Assembly (NCBI GenBank): GCA_029378245.1
Contig: JARKIF010000030.1
Span: 310,001-374,000 of the forward strand
Source of the DNA: Roridomyces roridus
Taxonomy: Eukaryota > Basidiomycota > Agaricomycetes > Agaricales > Mycenaceae
DNA length: 64,000 nucleotides
Direction: 5' to 3'
This document shows, piece after piece, positions 1 through 11,360 of the stretch (its first letter is position 1; each line of letters starts with the position of its first letter). Made by a program: the position numbers and the translations under genes. The notes beneath the pieces are model-generated. The model saw only the letters and a list, made by a program, of their open reading frames with translations, was not told the origin of the DNA and made no database searches.

Positions 1-790
1 TAGAAACTCCGCCACCTGGATCATCGGACCGACCAAGTCGGCACGTCTTCACCCGTTGAGAGAGCTAGGGATTTAAACCCAGCCGACAGAGTGCCACCCG
101 AGGAAATGCGCATCCGCACTCGCACCCTATAAATGCAGTGCCAAGTGTGCGGTTTGGCTCACCGACTCCGACCTGGAGACTAGGTCTTCATCGCCGATCA
201 GCCCACACCCACTAAAACCCCGGTCTCCTTTGTCCAATCTTCGATTGCGAGGAGTCTATCTTCATTTTTCAAAGTTTGAGAAGGGGAGTCGCTGGCCAAT
301 TTGCACGGGAGAAAAAGATATGGAGCCGTCATAGAGTGCCCAGCTTCCATCCAGGGGGAAGTAATGGTTGGTATGGCATCCGAATGCCTCGGCGGGGTGC
401 CATGCAAGTTGAAATTCACCGGTTTGGTCCTTGAAGGCTCCTCACAGTAGACCAGCTGAATACGAATGTAAGACAGCATATCAACAAGAAATTTGGAACC
501 AACTGTTGCGCCGGCTCACGGTCATGTGCCACCGCAATTCGTATCTTCGGTGATATTGAGGCGGGAAATATGGCTGTAGGCCTTACACAATGATAGTGCC
601 TGGTGCTGCAAAACTGGACCGTAGCATGGTCAGGTGCCGCCCTGAATGTATTTTCAGTTGGGAGGCTCGCAGTTGAATCCGGACTATAGCCACAGATTCC
701 CATCTGCGAGCTTCCTGAGCCCCAGTGTATAAAGGCTGCACCATAACCGGAGCCCATCCCAGGTCGCTGTTGACTCCTGCAGAGGCCACA
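1..790. other. Intergenic, no gene recognised
   Basis: No open frame here has a convincing start, family resemblance or splice pattern. The last about 65 bases hold the core promoter of the small secreted protein gene that follows. Confidence 0.5.
728..733 (+). promoter_or_regulatory. TATA box of small secreted protein gene
   Basis: TATAAA lies 63 bases before the ATG at 791. The paralogue at 1903 has the same element at nearly the same distance (TATAAAA, 1841-1847), preceded in both by CAGTG. The shared placement supports a real core promoter. Confidence 0.6.
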
Positions 791-1154
791 ATGCGCTTCA
801 CTTCTCGATTCATCTTCAACGCCGCTGTCCTGGCACTCGCGTCTTATGCCAGCGCACAAACCTTTGTTGCCTTCAGTGGTGACACCTGCAATGGCGACGA
901 GGGCGCCGACGTGGTCTGCAACGGCGATTGCGGTAGTTTCAGCGGCCGTCACTCTTTCCATGTTAGTATATTACTTGCTCATTGAACAAGTGCTACTAGT
1001 ACACACTTCATAGGTTCTCGGCTCTTCTGCAAGTGTACTCTTGTTCGAAGGCGATGGATGCACTGGGGAAGGTTTTAACTTTGGAACCGAAACGGCTGGG
1101 GAATGCATCAATGTCAACACCGGCACCCCGATCAGTTCATTCATCTGCGGTTGA
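791..1154 (+). CDS. Small secreted cysteine-containing protein, copy 1
   Basis: Two exons, 791-961 and 1014-1154, with a 52-bp GT-AG intron in phase 0, encode 103 residues. Residues 1-22 form a typical signal peptide (MRF start, hydrophobic core, SYASA cleavage context), so the product should be secreted. The mature part has six cysteines and two similar halves built on 'F.G..C.GDEG' and 'FEGDGCTGEGFNFG', which suggests a compact disulfide-bonded beta fold. The family is not recognised and no catalytic motif is visible. The ATG is chosen because it opens the signal peptide and sits about 60 bases after a TATA box. A diverged, apparently broken paralogue follows in the same orientation. A role as an effector-like or defence protein would be speculation. 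Confidence 0.75.
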
Positions 1155-1902
1155 CCAACAACACTGAGCGCACAAGTAAGCGAATACAGTTGGATATAGC
1201 TACCGTTGACTGACTGGATTCCTCTAATGGGATGTTTCGTTTGCAATCCCCGTCCGAATTTCGAATCAGTTGGAGTCTTCGGTGTTTCTGGTGCCAGTAG
1301 TTGATGATTATTTTGTACGATTATTTCCACGTGTGTTTCAAAAGAGAAAAATACGAGACCGCAAATAGCGAGTTTGAACTCGAGGCCGTCAAGTGATGGC
1401 CGAGGGACGGCCTGGGCAGGCCGAACCTGGGAGCGAATTCCACGCCAGTCCATCCAATGAATGGATTAAACATCTGTGTTCAATACTTGACCCCTCCTGA
1501 GCATGACTGGTGCCAGGGTTGTTTGCTCATCCGAACTTCGCCGCCCTTGCCATGAACGCGAATTCTAGAGGGATATTAAATCTCAACCTCGTGAACAGGG
1601 CAAGCGCTCAAGTTGTTTGCTCTGCCGAACTTCCCTGTCATTCACGAGGAAATCACTTACGGTCTTTCAATTGCTACTGTGGCAGCTTGGCAGGGTCGCA
1701 AAAGGTGGATTCTCCCAGCGCTTGCGCGGAGGACGCTGTACCGGGTTCTAGTCCACAAAAAAAAACGAACGTGGGATTAGGCGCTCTAAATTCGTTGAAC
1801 GTCAGCTTGCAAAGAATTATTAGTTATTCAGGCGCCAGTGTATAAAAGCGGGGCAAAAAAGAGCCTTGGACCCCAGAGCACACCTCTGTTCCCTGCCCAG
1901 CT
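1155..1902. other. Intergenic between paralogues, with promoter of copy 2
   Basis: No gene seen. A short imperfect repeat around 'GTTGTTTGCTC..CCGAACTT' occurs near 1518 and 1611. TATAAAA at 1841-1847 is the core promoter of the second small secreted protein copy, 62 bases before its ATG. Confidence 0.5.
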
Positions 1903-2272
1903 ATGCGCTTTACTACCCAATTCATCCTCAACGCCGTCATTCTGTCCCTCGGGCTCAGTCATGCCAGCGCGCAGAGCGTTGTTGCGTTTAGCGGGAGCGC
2001 CTGCGATGGCGACGAGGGCGACACGGATGCCTGCAACGGCTCATGCCACAGCTTCCAGAATCGACACTCTTTCCATGTGAGTATAACGGTCTTTGACGTC
2101 GTTGTTTTCCAGCTGATGAATCACCGCAAACATTGTTGGCTCTGCCGCGAATGTAGTCTTGTTTGAGGGCACTGGATGTACCGGCGAGGGATTCAACTTT
2201 GGCACCGAGCAACCTGGCGCGTGCGTGAATGTCAACACTGGAACCAATGTCCAGTCTTTCATGTGCACTTGA
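1903..2272 (+). pseudogene. Small secreted cysteine protein, copy 2, splice acceptor lost
   Basis: Exon 1 (1903-2076) encodes a signal peptide and the first cysteine motif, closely matching copy 1, and ends in a good donor (GTGAGT, 2077). The second coding block (about 2132-2272) is conserved to its stop and would read 'VGSAANVVLFEGTGCTGEG'. No AG lies in front of that block in a usable position: at the aligned boundary the intron ends in AC. The only nearby AG (2111-2112) puts the ribosome in another frame and stops at 2164-2166, giving a product without the second half. The gene is therefore probably a pseudogene, or depends on a very rare GT-AC intron of about 55 bp. Promoter and signal peptide remain intact, so the loss looks recent. 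Confidence 0.65.
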
Positions 2273-3929
2273 GCGTGGGAAAAGGTGACTAAGCAGGCTC
2301 GTCCTTGGCTACGAGAACTTACCGGTTCCAGATGGCTTGATCGGATTATGTTGTGGGCCGCTTGAGATCAGTTGGAACCTGGTTGACACGCTTGGTGACA
2401 CATGTGGCTGAATTTGTACAACTCTGTTTTGAAAGTTGAATGCGAAGACTTTGAGTATGAGCGGACGAAATGATGCCGAATGATAACCGCATCAACGGAT
2501 CAGCTTTGCCAGGATGATGCATGCAATGTGTCCACCTTGCTTCGGTTTCAGATGAGCATGAATTTCGGGCACCCGAAATGATAGGCTGCACACATCGGAA
2601 TGCATATGAAATACATTGAATTGGGTCGTGATTTCAGAGCAATAGGGGGCCTAACAGCACGGAAATGATGAACCGACAAGCCTCCGAGCCTGAGGTAGCG
2701 CGGTGCCGAGGTTTTGAACTACCCGGTACGTTGATTCAAAACTCCACAGCTAGGTTCTGGAAGGGAATTTGTGATACAGTTTTTGAGAACTCAATCGTTT
2801 TGGTGGAAATGGCGACTCGGTCTGACGCCAGGCGGCCAAGACGGAGCAAGCGCTACGATGCGAACTTGAGGGACTCGAAGGGCCGAGGTTTCGTCGTGTA
2901 AAGGCAATTCGAAAGTCCCTGTACTAGAATCGTGGATGCTGGTGGTCGTTGGGTGGTCGTGCTCGGAAACAAGGAATGCGGTGATCCGATCGAATATCAC
3001 CGATCAGTCAATGAAGTCATCAAGTCTTTGCTCTTGACCACCACCATGACACCGACCGCTGTGTTTGTGCCGAGTCTTCGGCTCTGGATTCGTCGTCCAT
3101 CTCGATCTCCTGCCTGTCAATGTATTCCCTCGCTGGGCTCTTGTCTAATCGATTCTAGATCTTCTCTCGTTCAGGCCATGTCCGCCGAGTTCGGTGCTAA
3201 GAAGTTCTTGTTCGCTGCCACCCTAAGCCTCGCTTCAAGTTCCTCGCTCCTCCAGAGCCCCTTTCCGTCTGACTTGTGTACGGGCTCATGCGGTCGTGAC
3301 CCCTTTGGGCGTACTGAGGCCCCGTGACCCGTCTCGAACGCCGCGTCCGCCGCGTCACCGCATCGTCAACCCTTCGACTACACCACTGAACTCCTCATCC
3401 AAGCCTTCGTTTTACTCCATTCTTTGACCATCCACTGACATCTGCGCTCAAAAACAGACTACAAGGAACCAGGGACATGGCGCCCTTCGCTGCGTCACCG
3501 CCTAACAGCCGCCGCCTCCCAGCCGTTCTACCCCCGACCGCGGCGAAATATCCTGGCCTAGAGAAATCGGCATCAGCTAGGCTCATATGGGTCCCATTCC
3601 TCAGATGCATGTGTCGTAGAGCTGGGTTGAAGCTCCGAATGCTGTGCTACCATCTCGCTTCTGTGTAGCCCTGATTTTGCTTCGGCGCTGTCGCGCACCT
3701 CGCGTTACTTCCATTGACAGGGGTTCGGCCTTGAGGTTGTGTTGTTGTACAGAAATCGGCCGTATGGCGAGTATTCCTTTAGCATTTCGTTTTGCTAAGG
3801 AACTGACTGGCTTTCTGGACGTCTAGTTACACGCGAAGATTTCGGCCCCGTCGGTTCCAATGCCACAAAGGAGCTGGGGTTTAAAGCAGCCTCCGAGGTG
3901 CTGAAAAATCGCTCGCTCGCTGTTCACAC
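2273..3929. other. Intergenic, no gene recognised
   Basis: Only short frames without family resemblance. A 49-codon frame from an ATG at 3178 has a hydrophobic stretch but nothing else to support it. No repeat noticed. Confidence 0.4.
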
Positions 3930-5656
3930 ATGCAGGTCGATACTTTCAACACTGGTGCGCCACTCCCACGGGGTCTCGAGTCCTTATCCTCATTCTTTTT
4001 TTTAGTATGGGTCGCACCTCATGACGCAGACTCTGTCTACGCCAAGGTGTTCCCTCTTCCTCTGCCCGGCACCGATCGAGTCATGAACATGGCCGTTAAT
4101 GCATCGCTAATTTTTCCCGGGCGTCTTGATGACGAGCGTTTGATCGCCACGTTTCGCGACTCGCTGACCTACTACCCCCACTTCACCGCAAGACTCAACA
4201 TTAAAGGAGATGATTGGTGGGTATGTAACCTCGTCTACTTCCCGAAAAGGCGAGTAATTTCTACCCCATAGCTTGGTGCCGGAAAGCGCGGCATTCCAAT
4301 TAGGTTGCAGACCACAGATGACCCGCTGAACCACCACCCTACCTTTGCGCTCGCGCCCACACAGATTATCGATCAGGTCTCTGTAGACCTTTCAGGGGCG
4401 AGCGAGCCTGACTGGGACGAGCCTATGCTACAGATCACGGTGACCTACTGCCCCAGGACAAACGAGTCGGCCATTGGGTGGTCTCACAATCATATTCTAG
4501 GTGGGTTTTAGCACACTAATCCGTGCTATGCTTACACTTTCCAGGGGACGGCCACTTGGTCATGCATTTCTTGGGTGCCTGGTCTCAATATTATCAAGGC
4601 AAGGAACCTTTATTCGGTCGACCGACATACGAAAAATACCGGAACCCACACCCTCCCGCGGAATACACCAACAACCCCGAAACGCATGATTTTGCTACGC
4701 GCCATTTGCCGCATCTCAAGGAAATCCATCCCCCAGATCAATATGCCGAGATGGAAAAGGTTGCGAGTGACTCGACGACGCTCGTGGAGCTGTTGTTCAG
4801 TGCACACCAGCTCGAACGACTGCGCACCATCGCAGACTCGTGGGTTGGGGACTCTGTGAATGGCGGCTCTCGGAGTCGGACTGCTCCGCAAGACGCTCTC
4901 GGGGCGTATTTCATCGCAACCATGAATCGTTGTCTTGAAGTGCCTATCACACGCGTAATGAACACCGTCACTGTGCGTCGTGCTTCCTGAATGGGGCCGT
5001 TCTCGCTGATTAGTTCAGTCTCGCGGCATCAAGAATCCAGACTATCTGAAACCGGGCGACTGGCGTGCTCCAGGCCATTTTGCCACCGGAAACAACATCT
5101 ATCAGGTCTACACCCCCACTCTTTCAATCGAAGAAGCATCTTCCATTGGAGCAGTAGCCGCTGCTATCCGCAAGTCCGTTAATGAAGCGAGGCAGTATGA
5201 GCATGCTAAACGCGTCTTTGCGATTTCCGAACCCATATCAGCACGTCTGGCCAGAGAGAAAACATTCTACAAGGGCTGGGATGACGGTCTATTTTGCATC
5301 AACGCTATGGGCAGGTGCGAGGCTTTGTTGACTAGTTCGGTTCTTTCTCAGGAGAATCACACAGATCTGATGGTTCTATCCTGCACTTTGGATTCGGAAA
5401 CGTCCGGATGGCTACGTACGGAAGCTGGCCCGGAATTCTACGTTGCTTCCCTGCGCCGTCGGTACTCCAGCTGGACGGGTCGTGGATTTGGAATGGGGAC
5501 GGTCTTATCATGTGGGCACCCGTTCCGACCAAGATTCACGATAGGTTCTTGGCGATGGTCGCAAGTGATTTGAATTCCAACGCATTCCCTGTTAACATCG
5601 CAACGAGGGAGATGGAGGCGCAGGAGAAGATTCGGCGTGCTAGAGCCAGACTGTAA
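3930..5656 (+). CDS. HxxxD-type acyltransferase (BAHD-like / fungal transferase family)
   Basis: Five exons, 3930-4220, 4272-4500, 4545-4972, 5019-5314 and 5365-5656, give a continuous 511-residue frame; all four introns are GT-AG and 44-51 bp. The acyl-CoA transferase signature HxxxDG is at residues 171-176 (HILGDG), assembled across the intron at 4501. An 'HFGFGN' block near residue 422 sits where the family has its second, DFGWG-like motif. The length fits the family (about 450-520). Enzymes of this type move an acyl group from CoA to a hydroxyl or amine of a secondary metabolite, in the cytosol; the substrate cannot be told from sequence. No other biosynthetic gene is adjacent, so there is no sign of a cluster. 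The stretch encoding about residues 14-26 could alternatively be a very short intron (donor near 3976), which would shorten the N-terminus. Confidence 0.8.
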
Positions 5657-6862
5657 AATATAAAATGGCGATGACATAGAGATGGGTGCTGAGAGTGCAG
5701 CGCCGTCGGAGTACCAGCGACGGGTAAGTACAATGGATGAGATACCGGTAGTAGTACCGAACTCGCGACACGTCCGAGTCGGCCGAGGGTCATGGGAAAG
5801 AACAACGAATCAATGCAGCAGAGAAACTGAGAGTCGCTGTAGCGTTGCTTGCGTGTTGCATACAAGTGGCACATCGACAGGCTCTTCAGCCAAGCAAGTT
5901 GCAAGCAAATTCGTCTGGACTTTGATGCGCCGATGTTTTCGTGTATTACTTTCTGATTGCCGCGCTGCCTTGCTTCCGACCACCACCTGCCTTGAAGCTT
6001 GAAGCACAACAGTTTCACCTCGGGTTTTTCTCTGTCGCGAGCTCACTATCTGTAGCTGGTCCTCCTCCTGTTAAAGTTTCTCGATCCTCGGAATGCACGC
6101 GCTTAACATTTGCCCAGTACACGTGGATGCTGTTCCAGTGTCGGTCGCGTCTCGATGACCGGCTCTCTGCAGAGTAATCTCTTCCCTGCGGCCCCTGCCT
6201 AAGAACGGGATAGGCAGGGCCGATCCCTCATCAAGTGATCAAACTCGGACAACTAGAAGTCGGTCGCGACTCCCAGATGGCGCATCGGATCGGCTCGGAT
6301 TCGGGGACTAGAGTCAAGTACTACCCTACACCGCTGTCTCTTGCGCTCGGTGGAGACTCGGATGCACAGCCAAATGATAAATCTAACGGTTCTAGAAAAT
6401 CAATGTTCGCCTCTGGCTGGGTCTCCAAAAATACGTCAACTCTCCACAACAATTAAGGACACGGTGTCAAGACGATAGGCAGTGCCTCATCTCTATCTCT
6501 CATGGCCCTGAGTCACTTACTTTCTGCCCTCATCTTCGATCCCCAAGTCCCTCGCTAACCCTTTCAGTCGGTCGCCTGCCCGTGCCCTGGTGGGTGTGGT
6601 TGACAGCCTTTTCGGGAATCGCCATGCCAATATGTCTCGCGCTGGTTTGTTCACAGCACTGAGCAGTCTATTTCCTGTGGGCTTATTCGTATTCTCGAGC
6701 TCCATCTTTGATAAATTCACAGGAATGAATAGTGTATCCAAGCAATCTCCACGTGGCGCGGCATGTCGTGTACCGCAGTTAAGGATAGCTCACTTCGGGG
6801 TGAGTACACAAGACAGTGTGTCGGCTGCCTTTCCGCTTGACCCTCTCTCTCTCACTTCCCTC
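5657..6862. other. Intergenic before Armadillo gene A
   Basis: No gene recognised. The last part, from about 6600, resembles the upstream regions of Armadillo copies B and C, notably the 'GTATCCAAGCAATCTCCA' stretch near 6736 and the CT-rich tract just before the ATG. It is therefore the duplicated promoter of the cluster. Confidence 0.5.
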
Positions 6863-9800
6863 ATGCCACCCCTACAACGCCAAGAAACTCGCACTAGCCT
6901 CCTAAGCTGGTGGTCCGACAGCAATCCACTGCTTCAGGCTGGGCCGACGATCAACCTACATGCCGCTGCAAAACCGCTGATGAAATGGATGCACCACCAG
7001 CGAGCTCTCGGCATCATCGGGAAGCACAACGAAGTCCCACTCACAGCGGAGCTCTTGGACATTTATGCGTCCTATTTATCGTACGTGTCGCCTGGTGGCG
7101 ACTGTAAGGAGATGCTGACATCTGCAAGGTACAAATACATCTCCCTCGCCACACAGAGGACCGTTTTGAAGCACTTATCAACCAGAGCGTGGTTGTTGAA
7201 GACCGACGTCGCAGAAATACTACGTTCCCCCATCCTCGAGCAAATCCCTCGACTCCTGGAGTCACATGACAGACAGCTGCAGATCTTAGCGTGCTCGCTA
7301 GTGGGGAAGCTACTCGCACACCAATACGGAATCGCTGGGCAATTTACGTCAAGGTGAGTACTTTCACTTCTTTTTCTGAGTTCCAGGACATTAATCCTCG
7401 TCAGCGTCAAAGACGAAGACGCGTTGGTTCAGATCACGTATATCTTGGTCGTCGTCCTGGGGCAGCCCGAACGTGCCATGATAGAAGCCTTCCAGACTTT
7501 GCTGGAATCCAACACCGAGGCCGTCCGACGTTGGTCATGCATTCTCATTAAGGATTTGGCACGTGAAAAGGCTGCTGAAGGTGTCCTTACCGCCTCGGAG
7601 GTGATTGAGAAGCTTGTGGGGCTCCTATGGTGAATCTAATTCATCTCTAACCACAACAAACTCATTGTTCGCTAGTGATTCGGATGACGATGTCGTTCAG
7701 GTCGCCATGTCCGCACTGGCTGAAATCTCGCAATCATCCGACGGCACTACGGCTCTTCTGGCGACAAACGTGCTTAATACCGTTGGTCGCACACTGAACT
7801 CCCCCAGTGTGAATATGCGCTTGTCTGCATGCACTTTTCTCATGGCCTTGGCAAAGAGGGAATCCAACGTTTCAGCGATTTTGGATGCAATTCCGATTCG
7901 ACGGTGGCTCGAGTTGTTGAGGCAAGTTCCATTCATCTTTCCGCACAGACACGGGGACTTATTGGTATTCATGGTGCAGAGATAAGAAAGATGTCTTCTT
8001 TTACGCCACAAAAGTGCTTGTCAAATTGTCCCAATGGGATGATTTCGCATGGGCGGTCATCCGGTCTAACATGTTGGAAGTCATCTCGCACTTGCTCTCG
8101 ATTCGCTCCCGGACTTTCAACTTGTGTATGCTACTTGGAGCCTTATGGCAGATATACTGTGCAAAAAGTTTTTGCAACTTGGGCTCAAAATGCAACTACA
8201 ACTTGGATTTTGTGCCTTCGCAACCACCACTTTCTGCCTGCAACTTCAACTTTCTGCCCTACAACTTGAACTCGAGCCACCACAACTTCCATCCTGCTGA
8301 CCCACAACTTGATTCTACCTCACCACAATTAAATCAAAATGGCAACAAACGGTAATCAATAGTCCCACCATAGAGTGATCGATTTGAATGATGCAGTGAT
8401 GGGAGTCTGTTGAGTAGATCACTCCGTCGGAGGGTCAATTGGGGAACCATTGTATGTATACACAATATAGGCTGGAGATGTTTTCCGAGTCAATCAAAGT
8501 CAGGGGCCTGCTGTGACTCTGTGGGTGCACATCAATATTTGATGGCTTAGTTGAAAACCGAATATGTAGACCTCATTCAAGGAGATCTTTTGATTTACCA
8601 TTCCTTGTATAAACAATGTCCCACGGTTGAAATCCTTGAGGGATATGAGACTGGGTCAAAGTTTCAACACACAACTGATGCACCCGTGAATGAATCGGAT
8701 TGGTTCACAATCATCCTCTTCATCTGAGCACTGCCTCTGAGGATACCGGGGACGCATGAAACATCAATGCTTCGATCGATCCCTGAGAAAGTGCCACGGT
8801 TCAGTTCCCCTTATGCTGATGGACCTTGGTGCTTGAAACTGGAGAAGGCTATTTCACCATACAAGGACTCGGAATTGATCATTTACATGTTATTGAAAAC
8901 AGTTCGGAATTGAACAGGCCAGAGGCTACGGAGCTGTGAGTTTATCTAAGGCTTTGGCAGAGTCTTCCCTGATCTGACACTCAAGTGAGCGGAAATCTTT
9001 GCCGAGTGATTGAGTTTGGATGGAGCGGAGCGGATAGGTAGTTCAGTGGCGACCCAAGGATTTTGGATTGGGACTGAGAGAGCTAAGAAACCTTTGAGCT
9101 CCACCCGAAGCTTGCTGCTTGCCCGCGGCCCAGATAAAATTTGGATCCTGGTTGGCCATTATGTTCGCTATAGACTTCCCATGATGAAGAAGAGTCTTCA
9201 AGTATCTCTGCCTTCATTCCACTGGACGGCTCTTTCAGCAAAAACAGAAAATCCAGGCCAGCGCCCGGAATGGTGGCTTACGGTGATTCCATGCGCTGCA
9301 AACTTCACGGATCGGGCCTCGTCTGTGCCGCCCCAGACACCATTCCACAGTGTCATAACCGCCTCCCGCTGCTCGGCACGCTCCCGAGCCCTCCACCGGC
9401 AGACCAGGAACATTTCAACTGGGTTAAGTTGAGCCTTGACTAGAGTTGCGGAGATACCATTGTGAAGTTGTATTCCGCGAATTTCAAGTTGTAGTTGTTC
9501 GTGCAAGAAGTTGTATCCGGTAAATTGGAAGTTGTATCTACGCAAATGCAAGTTGTATTTCAAAAGCTTGAAGTTGTCAGTCAAAGAGGGCACGAAATCC
9601 ATAAGTTGTCCAAAAAACTTTTTGCACACTATATCGCCCATAGAGCCTTGGCAGACAAAGAATTCACAATCTCGTCCATTTTGGCGGCCATCCCGATTCA
9701 AAAATTCGTGTTCATCTTAGAGTGAGGTGTTGATGCCTGTTCAATCCATGGAGTGCTGATCTGAACCCAGCTATGAAGAATACTCGCCATCGGTGCATCA

Positions 9801-10314
9801 AGATCATACCTCGGCCGGTTTTGTATTAGTGCAGCTTTCACAGTGGCCACAGGGAGCGATGGGCGTTGTCACGGTGCTAAATATGCTGGACTCCTACCTT
9901 TCACGACGAGGCAGTGGTACCCAATACTGGCTACCCAAAATTGTTACGCAATTGGCAAGACATAAAGATCTGGTTCCCGTCATCCTGGCGAGCTCTGCTG
10001 TTGCCACTTTGTGGTCACTTGTATGGTAAGTCTGCATCTCCCTATACCTGACTTCCGTTTATAATTGTAATTTTAGTTGCGAGGATGGTCGATTTCTTTC
10101 ACATGCCGCAGAAGCCCTGATTGAACTCGCACGCTGCCCCAAGGGTCGAGCCGCGCTTTCGAGTGCACTCGAGCGTTTCCTGGCTTCCACGCAGCCTCAG
10201 TTACTTGCCTCCCACAGCAGAAAAATTCTGGGTCTGGCGGATGGACTCTCTGTGGAATCTCCTCTTCGACGCATCATACCAACTGAGCGACTGAAACGAA
10301 ACATCATGATGTGA
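6863..10314 (+). pseudogene. Armadillo-type repeat protein, copy A, split by a transposon
   Basis: Seven exons matching copies B and C: 6863-7080, 7129-7353, 7405-7629, 7676-7921, 7980-8144 plus 9650-9721, 9771-10025 and 10077-10314. Exon 5 is interrupted by a 1.5-kb element after codon 'GAL'. Removing the element and one 8-bp target copy restores an exon of exactly 237 bp, the length in B and C, and a 547-residue frame, so the gene was intact before insertion. As it stands, translation runs into the element and stops at 8353-8355. The protein starts MPPLQRQETR and is built of helical repeats of the Armadillo/HEAT kind ('DSDDDVVQVAMSALAEISQ'). Such repeats bind proteins; the function of this Mycena-associated family is unknown. 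Intron 4 uses a GC donor (7922). Splicing of the element from mRNA is not excluded. Confidence 0.85.
8145..9641. mobile_element. Non-autonomous TIR DNA transposon inside Armadillo copy A
   Basis: The element is 1497 bp long. Its two ends are inverted repeats of about 29 bp with three mismatches; both begin ATGG and share GTGCAAAAAGTTTTT. It is flanked by 8-bp repeats GGAGCCTT (8137-8144) and AGAGCCTT (9642-9649), one mismatch. Each subterminal region of about 200 bp carries a cluster of the motif ACAACTT, direct on the left and reverse-complemented (AAGTTGT) on the right, as is common for transposase binding sites. No transposase is recognisable; the open frames at 9010-9432 and on the opposite strand show no known motif. 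The 8-bp duplication would suit KDZ/Zisupton- or hAT-type elements, but the end sequence does not let me assign a superfamily. Confidence 0.85.
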
Positions 10315-11360
10315 GTTCAAATTCAAATGTTGCTCAAGGCTCCGAGGAATTGATTCAATTCAGTACGCTATTATGGCAATGAATCGGCGTCTGTTGGGTA
10401 TTTGGAAAGAAAAATTGTATTTGACCTGTATAGTGTATTCAGTTAAGCAGTTTCTTAAGTACACAAAATCTCAAAATACCATGGAGAATCGAATTGTACA
10501 TCCATGTGCATGTCTACGCCAAGTCTACGCCGCGGGCTGTTAGCAGCAATTTGAAATAAGTAACAAGTTACGAGTTGGTTGGAGTCATGACCAGGTTATG
10601 ACAGTATGTCTACTTCTCCGTACTTTACAGGGTCAGACGTATGGACGAGGAAAAGATTCAAGAAGTCGTTGAAGCCTCACACAGGTGGCGTCGTGGAAGA
10701 CGGCGTTGGCGCTCCTCCCGTCCCTCGAGGTTATCTATGCGCTCGCGGATTATGGCGCCGAGCGGCTGTTCGATACGCTCACCGAGAGCTGACGAGGTCC
10801 GAGGCTCCAAACCAGGACCCAAACCGGGCGTGGGCTTCCCCTTGCATCATGATCTGCGACATGTGCATTTACGGAGATTTACGGGTTTATGGGTTTATGT
10901 GTGGCAGGCGAGGGGTGGCGACTCACGAGGAGGATATCGCTGCCAACGTGTTCGCTGCGTTGAAACGGCTGCTTGCTGCTTGGAAAGCGTGAGATCGATC
11001 ATTGATGGTGATCGCATTGATGATTGATCCGAATCGCTCCGTTCCTCCCTGCCCTCATCCTCTCAATCCTCCGAGAGGCTTCTCATGTGCGAAAAACATG
11101 TCCACGCCAATGGCCTCGTGTCCTGTCAGTGCGAGTCCCATTTCGGTGTCCTCTCACAGTGGTTTACTCGCAGTGCGCATTTACTTACATCGCAAATATT
11201 GAAGATTTCCCCGAGGGCCGATAAATTGGTTCTGGAAGGAATGCCGGCGTGGTGTATCCAAACAATCTGCCAATCGCCAAGACAGCGGGTGACATCGCGT
11301 TTAAAGACTCCGGTGGCGCAAGGCAGTGCACACAGCTTGCTTCTCTCTCTCTCTTCTCTC
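10315..11360. other. Intergenic between Armadillo copies A and B, with possible gene relic
   Basis: From 10606 to 10992 three frames each carry protein-like pieces ('DYGAERLFDTLTES', 'EDIAANVFAALKRLLAAW'), as in a decayed gene with frameshifts; the family is not recognised. From about 11085 the sequence is the duplicated upstream region of the Armadillo genes, also present before copy C (16950-17051 and 18375-18549). Confidence 0.4.

Noticed and set aside
3178..3327. 49-codon frame with hydrophobic stretch as secreted peptide
   Set aside because: No second exon, promoter or relative; the hydrophobic stretch is not at the N-terminus.
9010..9701. Overlapping long frames on both strands inside the TIR element as transposase
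   Set aside because: Neither shows a DDE or zinc-finger pattern, and the strand-overlapping frames are of the kind expected from GC-rich sequence.
10606..11027. Gene of about 128 codons between Armadillo copies A and B
   Set aside because: Plausible protein segments occur in three different frames with no splice sites joining them; treated as a relic at most.
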